DNA from: Entamoeba histolytica HM-1:IMSS
Lineage: Eukaryota > Evosea > Mastigamoebida > Endamoebidae
Direction of reading: 5' to 3'
DNA: 64,000 nucleotides
Assembly (NCBI RefSeq): GCF_000208925.1
Contig: NW_001914910.1
Location: 1 to 64,000 of the forward strand
Part shown: positions 20,016 to 29,890 of the stretch, piece by piece
Layout: the number at the start of each line of letters is the position of its first letter
Position numbering within the stretch: position 1 is the stretch's first letter
Notes under the pieces: model-generated
The model's database searches: none
What the model was told of the DNA's origin: nothing
The model's input: the letters and a program-made list of their open reading frames with translations, nothing else
Made by a program: the position numbers and the translations under genes

Positions 20016-22679
20016 TTGTTATAATTAATTTAATCTCATCTCATTATAAGATATTTCAAAAGAGCCAAAACTTCTTCTTTGCTCTGAACTGAAAGAGAGC
20101 CAATTCTGAATAATTATGAAACGTATCTTTTCATTTGTTGAATTTTCTTATCTTCTTGTCTTCTATGAACAACAAAATATCTTCTAGTTTTATTATAGTT
20201 TTAATTTAATTTATACTTAGTTGAACAAAAGAAGAGGAGACAGTTTTATTTTAAGGATTTTAAAAAAAGGAAAAAGAGACACACACTAAAATAGTTTCTA
20301 TTTTTAAATAACTGAATGTGTTTTTGTATTAATAACACAACTTAACAAACCTTAACTGTGAAAAATAAATATCAAAGTTTATTAGTTTTATTGAGTAGTT
20401 TGGCTAATCCTTTTTGTTTAATTTAAAATATTGAATGTTTTATAAAAGAATAAAATAGATAATATGAGAGAATGGTTGACAACTCAGCAATAGAGAGTTT
20501 TAAATAGTTTATTTGGTAATAGAAGTTGAGAGATAGCTTTTTTATTATTTATACGTCTTTTTTTAGTAATTGAAATATTCTGTTTATCTAGAAAGAAAAT
20601 ATTATAAGTGTCAGTTTTTCTTTTAAGTTTTGTTCTAAATGTTGAGTATAGTACAACACTAAGTTTGAGAGAATAATTAAAAAAGATACAAACAATAATT
20701 TTGTTTTGGTTATTGAAGAGTTATAAGATAAAGTTTTACCACAAAATAAAAAACATATAATTGTTTATTTTAAAGAAAGTATTATCCATTAAAAATGGGG
20801 TATGAGAAACATCTATAGATGAAATAATGATTCTTTCAACTCTCAATGTGACAAAAGAATAAATGCTTAATATAATAAAATAATTTCTTTATTTTAAAAT
20901 AAAGATTTATTTAAAATATTATTGTGAATGCTAATTATTTACAAAGACTTGAGAAGTAACTATTTTCTAAATCGATTTTTATAATAATAAATAAATACTT
21001 TGTAAATGAATGATATGAATATAAACAAAAGAATGTCTCTCTTTATTTTATCAGAACTTTAATTAGATTTATAATATCTTTATATTCTTTCAAAACATAA
21101 TATTTCTTTCTATCATAAATACTTTCTCTTTTTAAAGTTTGAATAGTATTTATATTATATGTTTTTTTATAAATAATTCAATTTTAACATATTATTTGAT
21201 TTTATAAACAATATTTTGAATAAAAACACTTCAATGGACAATATATTCAAAGAAATTAAAACAGGTGATAAAAAATAAATAACATTGACTTGTCCTTGTC
21301 AAAATAAAATAACTTTAATAATTGTTTTTTATTTCTAATGGTAAAAATGTTTTGGTTCAATACAATAGAATTACAAATTATTACAAATGACTATTATAAC
21401 AAAAATATCAAATGAATTTATCACTTTTTGTAAAGTTTTGATGTTTAATAATAATTAATATTTCTTGAAGAAGAGTAAACTGGTATATGAAAAATATAAT
21501 AAAAATTGAAGTTTATTATTTTATTAAATACATTGAACGAAAAATTCCTTAATTAAAAGAAGCGTAATAACTAATATAATTATTTAGTAAAAATAACATG
21601 AAGAGACTAATAACCAAAAATTAAATAAACATTGAGCATACAACATCGTTAAAAATCAATATATAAAATTAAATTTAGCATTAGTATTTGTAAAAAACAT
21701 AAATATGCACTATACAAAACATATTTAACTAAGTTAATATAGAATTATTGAATTATATATTTGAATGAGTGATTTAATTAATAAAAATTGAGGTTTCAAT
21801 AAATTGTAATACCAATATAAAATATCAAAAAATAAAAATGCGTAACAAAATAGAATTATCAAATAAATAAGTCAAATTTGACTAATCCATTTCATACATA
21901 AAAACAATTATTTGGTTAGGAATTAAATTAGAATTAAATTATATTATTTAAGAATAGTTTATATTTACTGTTTCTTTTCATTATTTATTTATTCTTTTTG
22001 TATTATTTCTTTCATCTGTATTATTTTTTGTTGTTAATTTTATTCATTTAAATTTTATTCTTTCACCATCTTTTTATTTTATTCTTTATTTATTTCTTTT
22101 GGAAATATTTATGATGAATTATTGTTTTATTCTATAATTTATGTATTTCATTTTATCTTTTTCTATTCTTTTATTAATTCATTTTCATTTCTTCTTTTTG
22201 TATTTTGTATATTATATTTAATGTATTATGAAATATATGTATTATCGTTATTATTTTATTTCATAATTATTTACAATTTAAATATATTCGTTATGAATTT
22301 TGTTATTTCTTTGTATTTTAAATTTCAATTATTTTTTAAAATGCTCATTCCATTTTATTTATTCGTTGTTTTTGAATGTGATACTTAAATTTTATTTTAT
22401 TTGTTGCATTACATGTTTATTTAAACATTTAATCAATATTTATTCTTTCTATTTTTATATTCATTCTTATTTCTCTTTATTTATAAATTCATCTTTATTT
22501 GTATTGTTTCTTTTATTCTTATTATTAAATATTCATATTTATTTTCATTTTAATTCTTTGATATTTATTTATTATATTCTCTGTTATTTTATATTCTCAT
22601 GAATAGCATTTCCATTTTGGTTTTCATAAAAATATTTAAAATATATTTCCATTTTTATTATTTATATTTTCTAATTTCT
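20016..22679. other. Long gene-poor region ending in a T-rich tract
   Basis: About 2.66 kb without a gene I can support. The first 1.9 kb is unstructured AT-rich DNA. From about 21960 to 22680 the plus strand is strongly T-rich (TTTATTC-like). The hydrophobic ORFs read there, at 22122-22388 and 22300-22602, are products of composition. This tract borders the point where the truncated LINE begins, which agrees with insertion of Entamoeba LINEs at T-rich sites. Confidence 0.6.
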
Positions 22680-24346
22680 CAAATCATCGAAGAGAAATTC
22701 CCAAAAGCAAATCACACATTATATATGGATGATTTGAGAATAATGATGCAAAGTAGTGAAGAAATGGGAATAATCCACAACGAAATTAAAGAAATAATAA
22801 GTGGAATAGGGATGGAAATGAATGAGAAAAAGTCAGGAATGGTATTAAAAAACATTAAGAAAATCCCAGATGGAATGCAAAACATCCCCGTAGTTGAAGG
22901 TGAGGACTTGTATAAATACTTAGGAATATGGCAGTCCGATGAAATTGATGACACCTTCAATTGTAAATCCATCAAAGAAAAAATGAATCAAAAGATGGAA
23001 GAAATAAACACTGATGAAAGTAGTAATAGAAGATATATTACTAGAATAAACACTGAAGTAATCAATATCTTCAGATATTCAGCATCAGTTGTAAATTGGA
23101 AAATCACTGAATTAGATAAAATTGATTTGGAGATAAGAAAATATTTAAGAAAGGCAAAATACAATGATGAAACTTCAAAGATAGGTTGTATGTCCCTCAA
23201 GAAGAAATGGGTGAAGGATTAATAAACATAAATGACGAATATGTTATTGAATTAGTTAGAACAGTGATGTACTACTGTACCAGAGAAAGTGAAATTGGAA
23301 ATAACATATTAGATAGATGGTACAATAAGAAGGGAATATTGAATAGAATTAAAAACAATAATTCATATAAAATCCCAGAAACAAAAATAGAAGAAATAAT
23401 AAATGAAGGGATTGAAAAGAAAAAAGAAAAAGAAGTAGTAGTAGAAATAAAGAAATTATTGATAAATACATCAAAAAATGGAAGTATCATCAAATAAGTG
23501 ACATCTTAGAAGATGGTTCATGTCAAAATGAGTAGATAAAACTACTACAGTGAAAGCATGGAAGTCATTCAATATTAAAAAGAACACATTCCTACAATTA
23601 ACTAAAATGAATGATGGAGCAATATTTTGTGTGTATAGAAAATCAAAAATAATGAAAAATGAAAGATTAAAATACTCAACACTTTGTAAAGACAAGATAG
23701 CTACAGTAGAACACATTCTACTATCTTGTATTTATCATAATAAATCACAAATGGAAAAATATGACAATATTGGCATTATAATATTGATTAATAAGAAAAT
23801 ATACAGGAAATAAGCAATATAAAACCCCCATATGAAACAATATTCAAATATAAAGACATCACAATGATATTGAACAAACAAATAATGCATAAAAGTGATG
23901 GACAATATCATAAAATACCAGATATATACGTATTAGATAAAAAGAATAAAACTGGTCTAATATTTGATATGACTATTGTGGCTGATAATAATATTAATGG
24001 AGAATATTGGAAGAAAAGAATTAAGTATAATGAATTAAAGAATAGGTTAATGAAAATAGAAAAATTAAAAGATGTCAAAATAAATCCAGTAGTAATTTCA
24101 ATCAATGGATTAATAAATAAAGAAAGTATTAAATTAATTAAAGAATTAAAAATTGAAATTGACATCATTAAAGAAATTAAAAACCTTGTCATAAAAAACA
24201 TTATAGATGTCATTGAATATTGTTTCAACCACAATCAAACATACTCCGTAGAGCTGCTAGAAGAAGAAGACGAAGGGACGGGATTAGTCTCCCCTGAGCC
24301 AGGAAGAATAGAAAATTGTTTATTATATGAGCATTTTTGTGAATAG
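22680..24346 (+). mobile_element. 5'-truncated LINE, 3' half (RT end plus endonuclease), frameshifted
   Basis: It begins just before the RT catalytic box YMDD (22722-22733), so everything upstream is missing, as in aborted target-primed reverse transcription. It continues through the RT thumb (YKYLGIWQSDE), a linker (VPQEEMGEGLINI), the knuckle region (LCKDKIATVEHILLSC) and the endonuclease (KIPDIYVLDKKN...FDMTIV, a PD...D arrangement). Frame changes near 23185, between about 23470 and 23535, and near 23805 make it inactive. The pieces are otherwise well preserved, so it is younger than the relic at 4644. A related fragment lies in opposite orientation at 53983-54836. Confidence 0.88.
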
Positions 24347-24959
24347 AATGAAATTTTTATTCAATTTCCTTTATTTTTTAACTTCTTTATTTAACGAAAC
24401 AAGTAATAATTGATGTAGGATTTTTTTATTTCAGCACATTATTTTATTAAGAACAAAAATACCTTTTATAGGATGAAGTGTTACATAACAAGTAATGTTT
24501 ATTTTGTTTTAAAAATGTTTATAATCGATTGGTTTATACTAACTCAGCTTAAAATGGATTGTACAAAAGAAAAGAAATATGTTTTTAAATAAACACAAAT
24601 ATATTGATATTTGAAGAATTGGTAAAACATTTAATACAACTACAGCAATAACAAAATAGCATTTGGTAAGAATATTAATTGATTAAATAAAATAAATTCA
24701 ATGTTATTATTCATATTTTTTAAATTTTAAGTCAATAAAAATGAGTATAAATGGATTAATTAACGAAGTATTTATGAATACATTTTATTTGTGAAAAAAA
24801 AATAAAACAATCAATTTTACTTATAAAATAACAATTTTTAATTGAAAATCCCCATAAAATTGGGATTTAAAAAAGGTAAAAATAAATTTATTAATTTATT
24901 AATAATAAAAAATAGTATTATATAAAAAACAAAAAAAAATTAACTATAAAGTTTATTTC
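24347..24959. other. Intergenic region after the LINE
   Basis: 613 bp of AT-rich DNA covering the LINE 3' tail and the promoter side of the gene at 24960. A small GAATGAAA...TTTTTATTC imperfect palindrome lies directly after the LINE stop. I found no SINE or gene that I can support. Confidence 0.45.
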
Positions 24960-25400
24960 ATGTTTTCATTTGGTAATTTATTTAGAAAAAATACATCTTC
25001 TACTCCATCACGACCTAAAGGAAATTCTACTTCTAATGCACCAATTAATCTAAACTTAATTAAAACACCAGAAATTAATGGAGTTACATTTTTTAATGAT
25101 TACCAAGTACATTGTTTAAGTTTTATTAATGACCTTGGAAATGGACTTGAAAGTATGATGGACTATTCTCCTGAAGCAACAAATATTGCTATTAGAAGGG
25201 CAGAAGCTATGGACCAATCATTAAAACGAATGGAATTTCTTTCTAATGGCTTAGAAAAATATTTAAATGAAATGGTTATGATTGCACAAACTCCTAAACC
25301 AACAATTTCTACTGAAATAACACCTTTTAAAAGACAAAGAACATTAGAAAATATGATCATTTCTCAAGTTAATGAATCAGAAAATATTTCAAATAATTAA
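24960..25400 (+). CDS. Conserved-looking hypothetical protein
   Basis: 146 residues, not recognised. Residues 1-40 are Ser/Thr/Pro/Asn-rich. Residues 50-110 form a likely helical region (FINDLGNGLESMMDYSPEA, then IRRAEAMDQSLKRMEFLSN) with heptad-like leucines and methionines that could be a small coiled coil. The tail is polar. The long ORF with normal codon use and an ATG right after an A-rich leader supports a real gene. Its stop is only 9 bp from the stop of the convergent gamma-carbonic-anhydrase-like gene, so the two 3' UTRs must overlap. Confidence 0.65.
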   Translation: MFSFGNLFRKNTSSTPSRPKGNSTSNAPINLNLIKTPEINGVTFFNDYQVHCLSFINDLGNGLESMMDYSPEATNIAIRRAEAMDQSLKRMEFLSNGLEKYLNEMVMIAQTPKPTISTEITPFKRQRTLENMIISQVNESENISNN

Positions 25401-25409
25401 ATTATCAAT

Positions 25410-25943
25410 TCATTGATTTTGTGGTTGTTCTAAATGATAGCCTTGTTTAATGTCATCATACTCTTTTATATTCTCTTTTAAATATTCAAACTCTTTTTCT
25501 CTTAATTCTCTAACAACTTTAGCTGGAGATCCCATTACTAATGAATTATCTGGAATAACTGTTCTTGATGTAACGAGAGAATTAGCTCCAATAAGAACAT
25601 TCTTCCCAATTTTAACATCATCTAAGATGGTTGATCCCATTCCAATCATACTTCCATCTCCTACTTCACATGAGTGAAGAATTACTGAATGTCCAATGGT
25701 AACATTTTTACCAACAATAGTTGGCTTTCCAATTGAGGTATGAACAACAGAACAATCTTGAACATTAGAATTTTCTCCAATAACAATCTTTGCCATGTCA
25801 CCTCTTAGTACAGCATTGAACCAAATACTTGCTTTACTTTCTACTTCAACATCACCAATTAAAAATACTCCTGGAGTAATAAATGCATCTTTAGCAACTT
25901 TTGGTACATTACCATTATGTGGTATAAATTGTTGAGAAGACAT
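25410..25943 (-). CDS. Gamma-carbonic-anhydrase-like hexapeptide-repeat protein
   Basis: 177 residues from the ATG at 25943; a longer frame starts only at a TTG. The protein is a left-handed beta-helix with repeated hexapeptides (IGDVEV, VVHTSI, IGHSVI, IGMGST, IGKNVL, IGANSL) followed by a C-terminal helix, as in the gamma-CA / YrdA / PaaY group. The residues that ligate zinc in this family are present: His68 (VVHTS), His85 (IGHS) and His90 (LHSC), together with Arg47 and Asp49 in LRGD. Metal binding is therefore likely. Carbonic anhydrase activity is not assured, because many homologues lack it. Bacterial-like sequence and an intronless gene leave lateral acquisition possible. Confidence 0.85.
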   Translation of the reverse strand: MSSQQFIPHNGNVPKVAKDAFITPGVFLIGDVEVESKASIWFNAVLRGDMAKIVIGENSNVQDCSVVHTSIGKPTIVGKNVTIGHSVILHSCEVGDGSMIGMGSTILDDVKIGKNVLIGANSLVTSRTVIPDNSLVMGSPAKVVRELREKEFEYLKENIKEYDDIKQGYHLEQPQNQ

Positions 25944-26139
25944 AACTAACAATTTTAAGTTTCACTTCAATCTATATGAGTCAAGGTATATCGAATTTCG
26001 TAGTACCAAAAAATCTTCTTTTCCTTCAATGTAAATTCAAGGAAATAACAACATCAATGTAATTAGAATTAATGAAATTGTAATACTTAAATAATAAAAT
26101 TATTTATTTTAAATAAAAAAACTAAAACTTAAAAAAATA

Positions 26140-27048
26140 ATGGAAAAGAACGTTCAGAAGTTATATGATCGTTCTATTCGTACTTGGGGAATAGAGGCAC
26201 AACAACTATTATTAAATTCTCACATCTTAGCTGTTGGATATGATCCATTAATGTCAGAAATATTGAAAAATGTTGTAATCAGTGGAATATCAAAAGTTAC
26301 TGTGATTGACACTTATAAAGGTGAACCAATTTATACTACTCAGTACGATAAAAATCATTTATTTACACCTGAACAAGGTGGTGTTGTTTGTTTATTATTT
26401 GATTGTATTATAAAAATTTAACAAAAGTAGAGAACATCATCTATTGAAAAAGTAAAAAGTGTTAATAGTGATTTAACAATTAATGTAATTAAAGAAAGTC
26501 AATTAAATGATGACTTATTTAATTCTCTTTCTTTAATTATTTGTACTCTTCCAGATGAACATTTATTATCAAAATTAGAATCTTCAAGTAAACCAATAAT
26601 TTTTTGTTCAAGCGTTGGAGGTGTTGGTAACTTTTATGTAACTAACATCAATGGACATTACAAGCCAATTAAAGAATACATCCTTTGTGATACTCCAAAA
26701 ATGGTTGCAAGACAAATTATTAAAACATATTTTATTCAATACAATACAATGGATACTTATTCTGTTGATACACTATCTTCATCATTTGTTCATCTTCTCA
26801 ATAAAGAAGAACAACTTGAGTTATTAGTTGGATTTAATTATGCTCCAGTAAACAGTGTTATTGGTTCTCTTGCTGCTCAAGAAGTTATAAATATCATTGG
26901 TAAAAGGCCAACATATACCAATGAAGACTCTAATGGTTTTATTTATGATTCTGTTAATAATATTGGAGATATTATTTGTACAAATCCAACACTACAACAA
27001 AAGAATATGAAGATAAATGAAAACAAACATTTTGTTATTCTTGATTAA
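26140..27048 (+). CDS. AOS1: SUMO-activating enzyme E1 subunit AOS1/SAE1, two exons
   Basis: Exon 1 is 26140-26385 and exon 2 is 26431-27048. The 45-nt intron (GTTTGT...AAAAGTAG) is phase 0. The spliced 287-residue protein opens with YDRSIRTWGIEAQQLLLNSHILAVG, the signature of E1 small subunits. The C-terminal part contains VNSVIGSLAAQEVINIIGKRP, matching the conserved PVNSxxGGxxAQEVxK block. The adenylation core is divergent, and the catalytic Cys sits on the partner UBA2, as usual. NEDD8 E1 subunit AOS-like identity cannot be excluded, but length and order fit AOS1. Its 3' end is followed by a hexanucleotide repeat. Confidence 0.82.
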
Positions 27049-27114
27049 AAGTAATTAGACTCTTTCTTTATTGTTATTAAGTTCATCAATTGAGAAGAAG
27101 AAGAAGAAAGGAAA

Positions 27115-27174
27115 GATAAGAATAAGAATAAGAATAAGAATAAGAATAAGAATAAGAATAAGAATAAGAATAAG
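27115..27174. repeat. AATAAG hexanucleotide microsatellite
   Basis: About ten tandem AATAAG units (nine exact from 27121), preceded by an AAG-rich run. It lies in the 3' flank of AOS1 and about 160 bp before the PH-domain gene. It is probably length-polymorphic. The minus-strand leucine/phenylalanine ORF across it is an artefact. Confidence 0.95.
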
Positions 27175-27294
27175 ACATGAATAAAGAAAGAGAAATAAAG
27201 AAAAAGACACAAGAAGATAATAAAAAACACAAAATTTAATTTATTTGTAAAATAATTTTCTTTGTTATAAAACATAAAAATGAGAAAATAAAAT

Positions 27295-27306
27295 GAACTT
27301 TAAAAA
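27295..27306 (+). promoter_or_regulatory. GAAC element fused to TATA-like run
   Basis: GAACTTTAAAAA lies 40 bp upstream of the PH-domain gene start. It matches the known Entamoeba GAAC element followed by an A/T-rich TATA-type box. Confidence 0.55.
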
Positions 27307-27334
27307 TGAAAGGTAAAGAAGAACAGCACCAAAG

Positions 27335-28306
27335 ATGAGTGAGGCAAGATTAGAAGAATTAAGAATGAAAACAATTTCTCAAATTAACCGACCATATTAT
27401 ATGGAAGGGAATGTTACACTTTTTGATAAAAAATGGAAAAAACGATATTTAATTTGGAAAGGAATGGTACTATATTTTTATGATAAAAAAGGAAGTAAAG
27501 ACATTACAAAAGAAGTATATGAATTAAGTAAAGATACAACATGGAATATTGAATTTGATAATAAAGAAAAGAAAAATATTATTAAGTTAAAAGGGAAAAG
27601 TGAAGTAATAATATTAGTAGATGAAACAATAACACTACTTGAAAATGGATATAATCAATTCAAACAAGATATTGAAACAGAAAGAAAACGAATTGAAATA
27701 GAACAAAGCAAAATGAAAGAACCAATTTTATTAAATTGGGAAGAAGTTGAAAAGAGAATAAATATAAAACAAGGGAAATGGAATAGTAAAGAAGTACAAA
27801 CACTTTTAAAAGAACTTGGACAAATAACTACAGAAAAATATTTATATGATATTTTGTGTAAAATTCTTAATGGATGGAATGAACAAGAGTTCATTGATTT
27901 TTTTTATAAAGAATATTGTGAAGAAGACCTTGAAGATATGGGATCTTTTCTAGCTGGTTCTAATAAAGATAATACAACTATTCAATTTGTATTTGGAAAT
28001 GATGAAAAAGGAGCACATTTTATTGCAAATATTTATAAAAAAATTTATAAACAATATGAACTTGTTTGGAGTGAAATTGCAAGATGTTTATTAGTTTCAT
28101 TAGCTTCATGGAAATTAACATCTAAAGATAAAATGTTTCAAATAATTACATTAGACTTATTTAATCTATTTGAAACAGCAGAAATAGTTACATTTCTACA
28201 TTTTTATGCAGATTATGAAGAAGAATTAAATATTTGTTTATGGTGTTCATTACCAGAACATATTCAATTTTATTTAAAAGAGTTTGTGTTTTATAATACT
28301 ATTTAA
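27335..28306 (+). CDS. PH domain protein
   Basis: 323 residues. Residues about 18-105 form a pleckstrin homology domain: YYMEGNVTLFDKKWKKRYLIWKG... with the typical strand order, basic residues for phosphoinositide headgroups and a short C-terminal helix. A charged linker (about 110-135) follows, then a helical domain (about 140-323) that I do not recognise. This kind of single-PH architecture is abundant in Entamoeba and usually mediates recruitment to membranes. Intronless. The start is supported by the GAAC promoter element 40 bp upstream. Confidence 0.8.
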   Translation: MSEARLEELRMKTISQINRPYYMEGNVTLFDKKWKKRYLIWKGMVLYFYDKKGSKDITKEVYELSKDTTWNIEFDNKEKKNIIKLKGKSEVIILVDETITLLENGYNQFKQDIETERKRIEIEQSKMKEPILLNWEEVEKRINIKQGKWNSKEVQTLLKELGQITTEKYLYDILCKILNGWNEQEFIDFFYKEYCEEDLEDMGSFLAGSNKDNTTIQFVFGNDEKGAHFIANIYKKIYKQYELVWSEIARCLLVSLASWKLTSKDKMFQIITLDLFNLFETAEIVTFLHFYADYEEELNICLWCSLPEHIQFYLKEFVFYNTI

Positions 28307-28852
28307 ACTATAATTTTATTATAAGAAAATATTAATAAAAATTAGAATCACTAATGGATGGAAAAAAGACCAAATTAATTCTTTGATTTCTATGATCACA
28401 TTAATGTGGTCTTGGAAGTCTGATGATATTGAACATTTAAAACATATTTTAATTTAAACAAAATAAAATAAAAATTTTCTTTTTTATGATTAAATAAGAA
28501 ACAAAAATTTAAAACAAAGGAAGTCTTTTATTTGAAACAATTATTGTATTTTTAGAACAATCTATTTATTTTTTTCAAATTGTTAAAGAACTATTATTTC
28601 TAATAAAAAAGTATTGTTTTTAAACTTATTAAACTATTAAACCAAATTCTTCTTTTAATTCCAAAAAAAAATATAAAAAGTAATAATAATAAATTACGTG
28701 GATACTAAAAAGAATAAAATGCCAGATCGAAAAACCAGTGAAATTCTAAATATCCAAAAATAGAAAAACCAGTGAAATTCTAAATATCCAAAAATAGAAA
28801 AACCAGTGAACTGAAAGAAATTAGAGAACTTGTTTCGTATCTAATAAATAAT
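28307..28852. other. Intergenic region with a 34-bp tandem repeat
   Basis: 546 bp between the PH gene and the Ras gene. The first 370 bp show nothing of note. The last 130 bp contain an ATG (28719) opening a short frame that is broken by the tandem repeat at 28729-28810. Confidence 0.6.
28729..28810. repeat. 34-bp tandem repeat upstream of the Ras gene
   Basis: The unit starts GAAAAACCAGTGAAATTCTA and has period 34, with copies beginning at 28729, 28763 and 28797 (the third is partial, 14 bp). The full copies look identical, so the duplication is recent. Two extra units add 68 bp, which is not a multiple of three. Confidence 0.95.
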
Positions 28853-29493
28853 ATGCCACAAACACACCATTTTAAAATTGTGTTACTTGGTTCAGGTTCA
28901 GTAGGAAAATCAGCTATTGCCACTAGATATGTAAAAAATACATTTATTGGAAGATATGACCCAACCATCGAAGAAACATTTTCTAAGACGATTGAAATTG
29001 ATGGAACAACTGTACAATTAGAAATTTATGACACCGCAGGGACGGTTTGTTATTTTATAGTTAAACTAATAAGAGTAATATAATTCTATACTTCAAAAAA
29101 AGGGTTTTTAAATTCATATTAACGAAATAATAGGAACAATTCAGAACTTTACAAGACCTTTATATGAAAGAAGGTGATGGTTTCATATTAGTCTTCTCTC
29201 TTGTATCAGTTGCTACTTTTAACGACCTTTCAAGTATTTATGGACATATTAATGAAGTTAAAAATTCAATGGAAAAAAAATTTGTTCCAATTGTTATTGC
29301 AGGAAATAAATGTGATTTAGATAATAGAACTGTTACTACTGAACAAGCCCAAGAATTTGCAAATAATAATGGTTGTCATTTTATGGAAACATCAGCAAAG
29401 ACTCAAAAAAATATTAATGAAATGTTCGAATATCTTACAAGACAATTAATAGAACATTTACCAGCTAAGAAACAAAAGTGCTTAATATTATAA
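28853..29493 (+). CDS. Ras/Rap-family small GTPase, two exons
   Basis: Exon 1 is 28853-29044 and exon 2 is 29134-29493. The 89-nt intron has donor GTTTGT and acceptor AATAG, phase 0, and sits inside the switch II motif. Splicing yields DTAGTEQF and a 183-residue protein. The other motifs are the P-loop GSGSVGKS (13-20), effector YDPTIEETFSK, NKCDL, ETSAK and the C-terminal prenylation box CLIL, which predicts geranylgeranylation. Thr after DTAG, where Ras has Gln, is the Rap-type feature and implies low intrinsic GTPase activity. It probably signals to actin or adhesion pathways. An upstream in-frame extension seems to be broken by the 34-bp repeat. Confidence 0.92.
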
Positions 29494-29890
29494 TTTTGTG
29501 TGCACATTAAACATAAACACCTTAATTTAAAGATTTTTTACTTTTTAGGATGTTTTTCTTTTTAGGATTTTTTCTTTTGACTTTTTTCTTTTTGTGATTT
29601 TTTTATCTATCCTTTAAAAGAAAAGAAATAATCTCATCTATTATCTTGTTGTCATTCTTTTTATTGATTATTATTATTATCAACTTTTTATTTAATGACT
29701 TTTAATTATTTCATCGTAATACTTTATTTAGAGAATTAATATTATTAAAATTTTTATCATATAACCATATTACGCTAAGTTATTAATTTTCTATCAATAA
29801 CCTTGACTCTGGGTTTCAGTGCGTTAAGCGAAACCGTTAGTTAGTAAAAAAAAATTAAAAAAGAGAACTTATAAAATTTTCAACTTCCAG
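29494..29890. other. Intergenic region with a small structured patch
   Basis: 397 bp. Bases 29775-29845 are less AT-rich than the surroundings and hold two stems: GTTATT (29779-29784) with AATAAC (29796-29801), and GGTTTC (29813-29818) with GAAACC (29830-29835). This may be a promoter-proximal regulatory element or a small ncRNA, and I cannot assign a family. Confidence 0.35.
29865..29876 (+). promoter_or_regulatory. GAAC plus TATA-like element
   Basis: GAACTTATAAAA ends about 14 bp upstream of the ATG at 29891, so the leader must be very short, as is usual in Entamoeba. Confidence 0.6.

Noticed and set aside
22122..22602. Two overlapping hydrophobic ORFs rich in Phe, Leu, Ile and Tyr
   Set aside because: They arise from T-rich low-complexity DNA. 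There is no conserved motif, and similar false ORFs occur in other T-rich tracts of the window.
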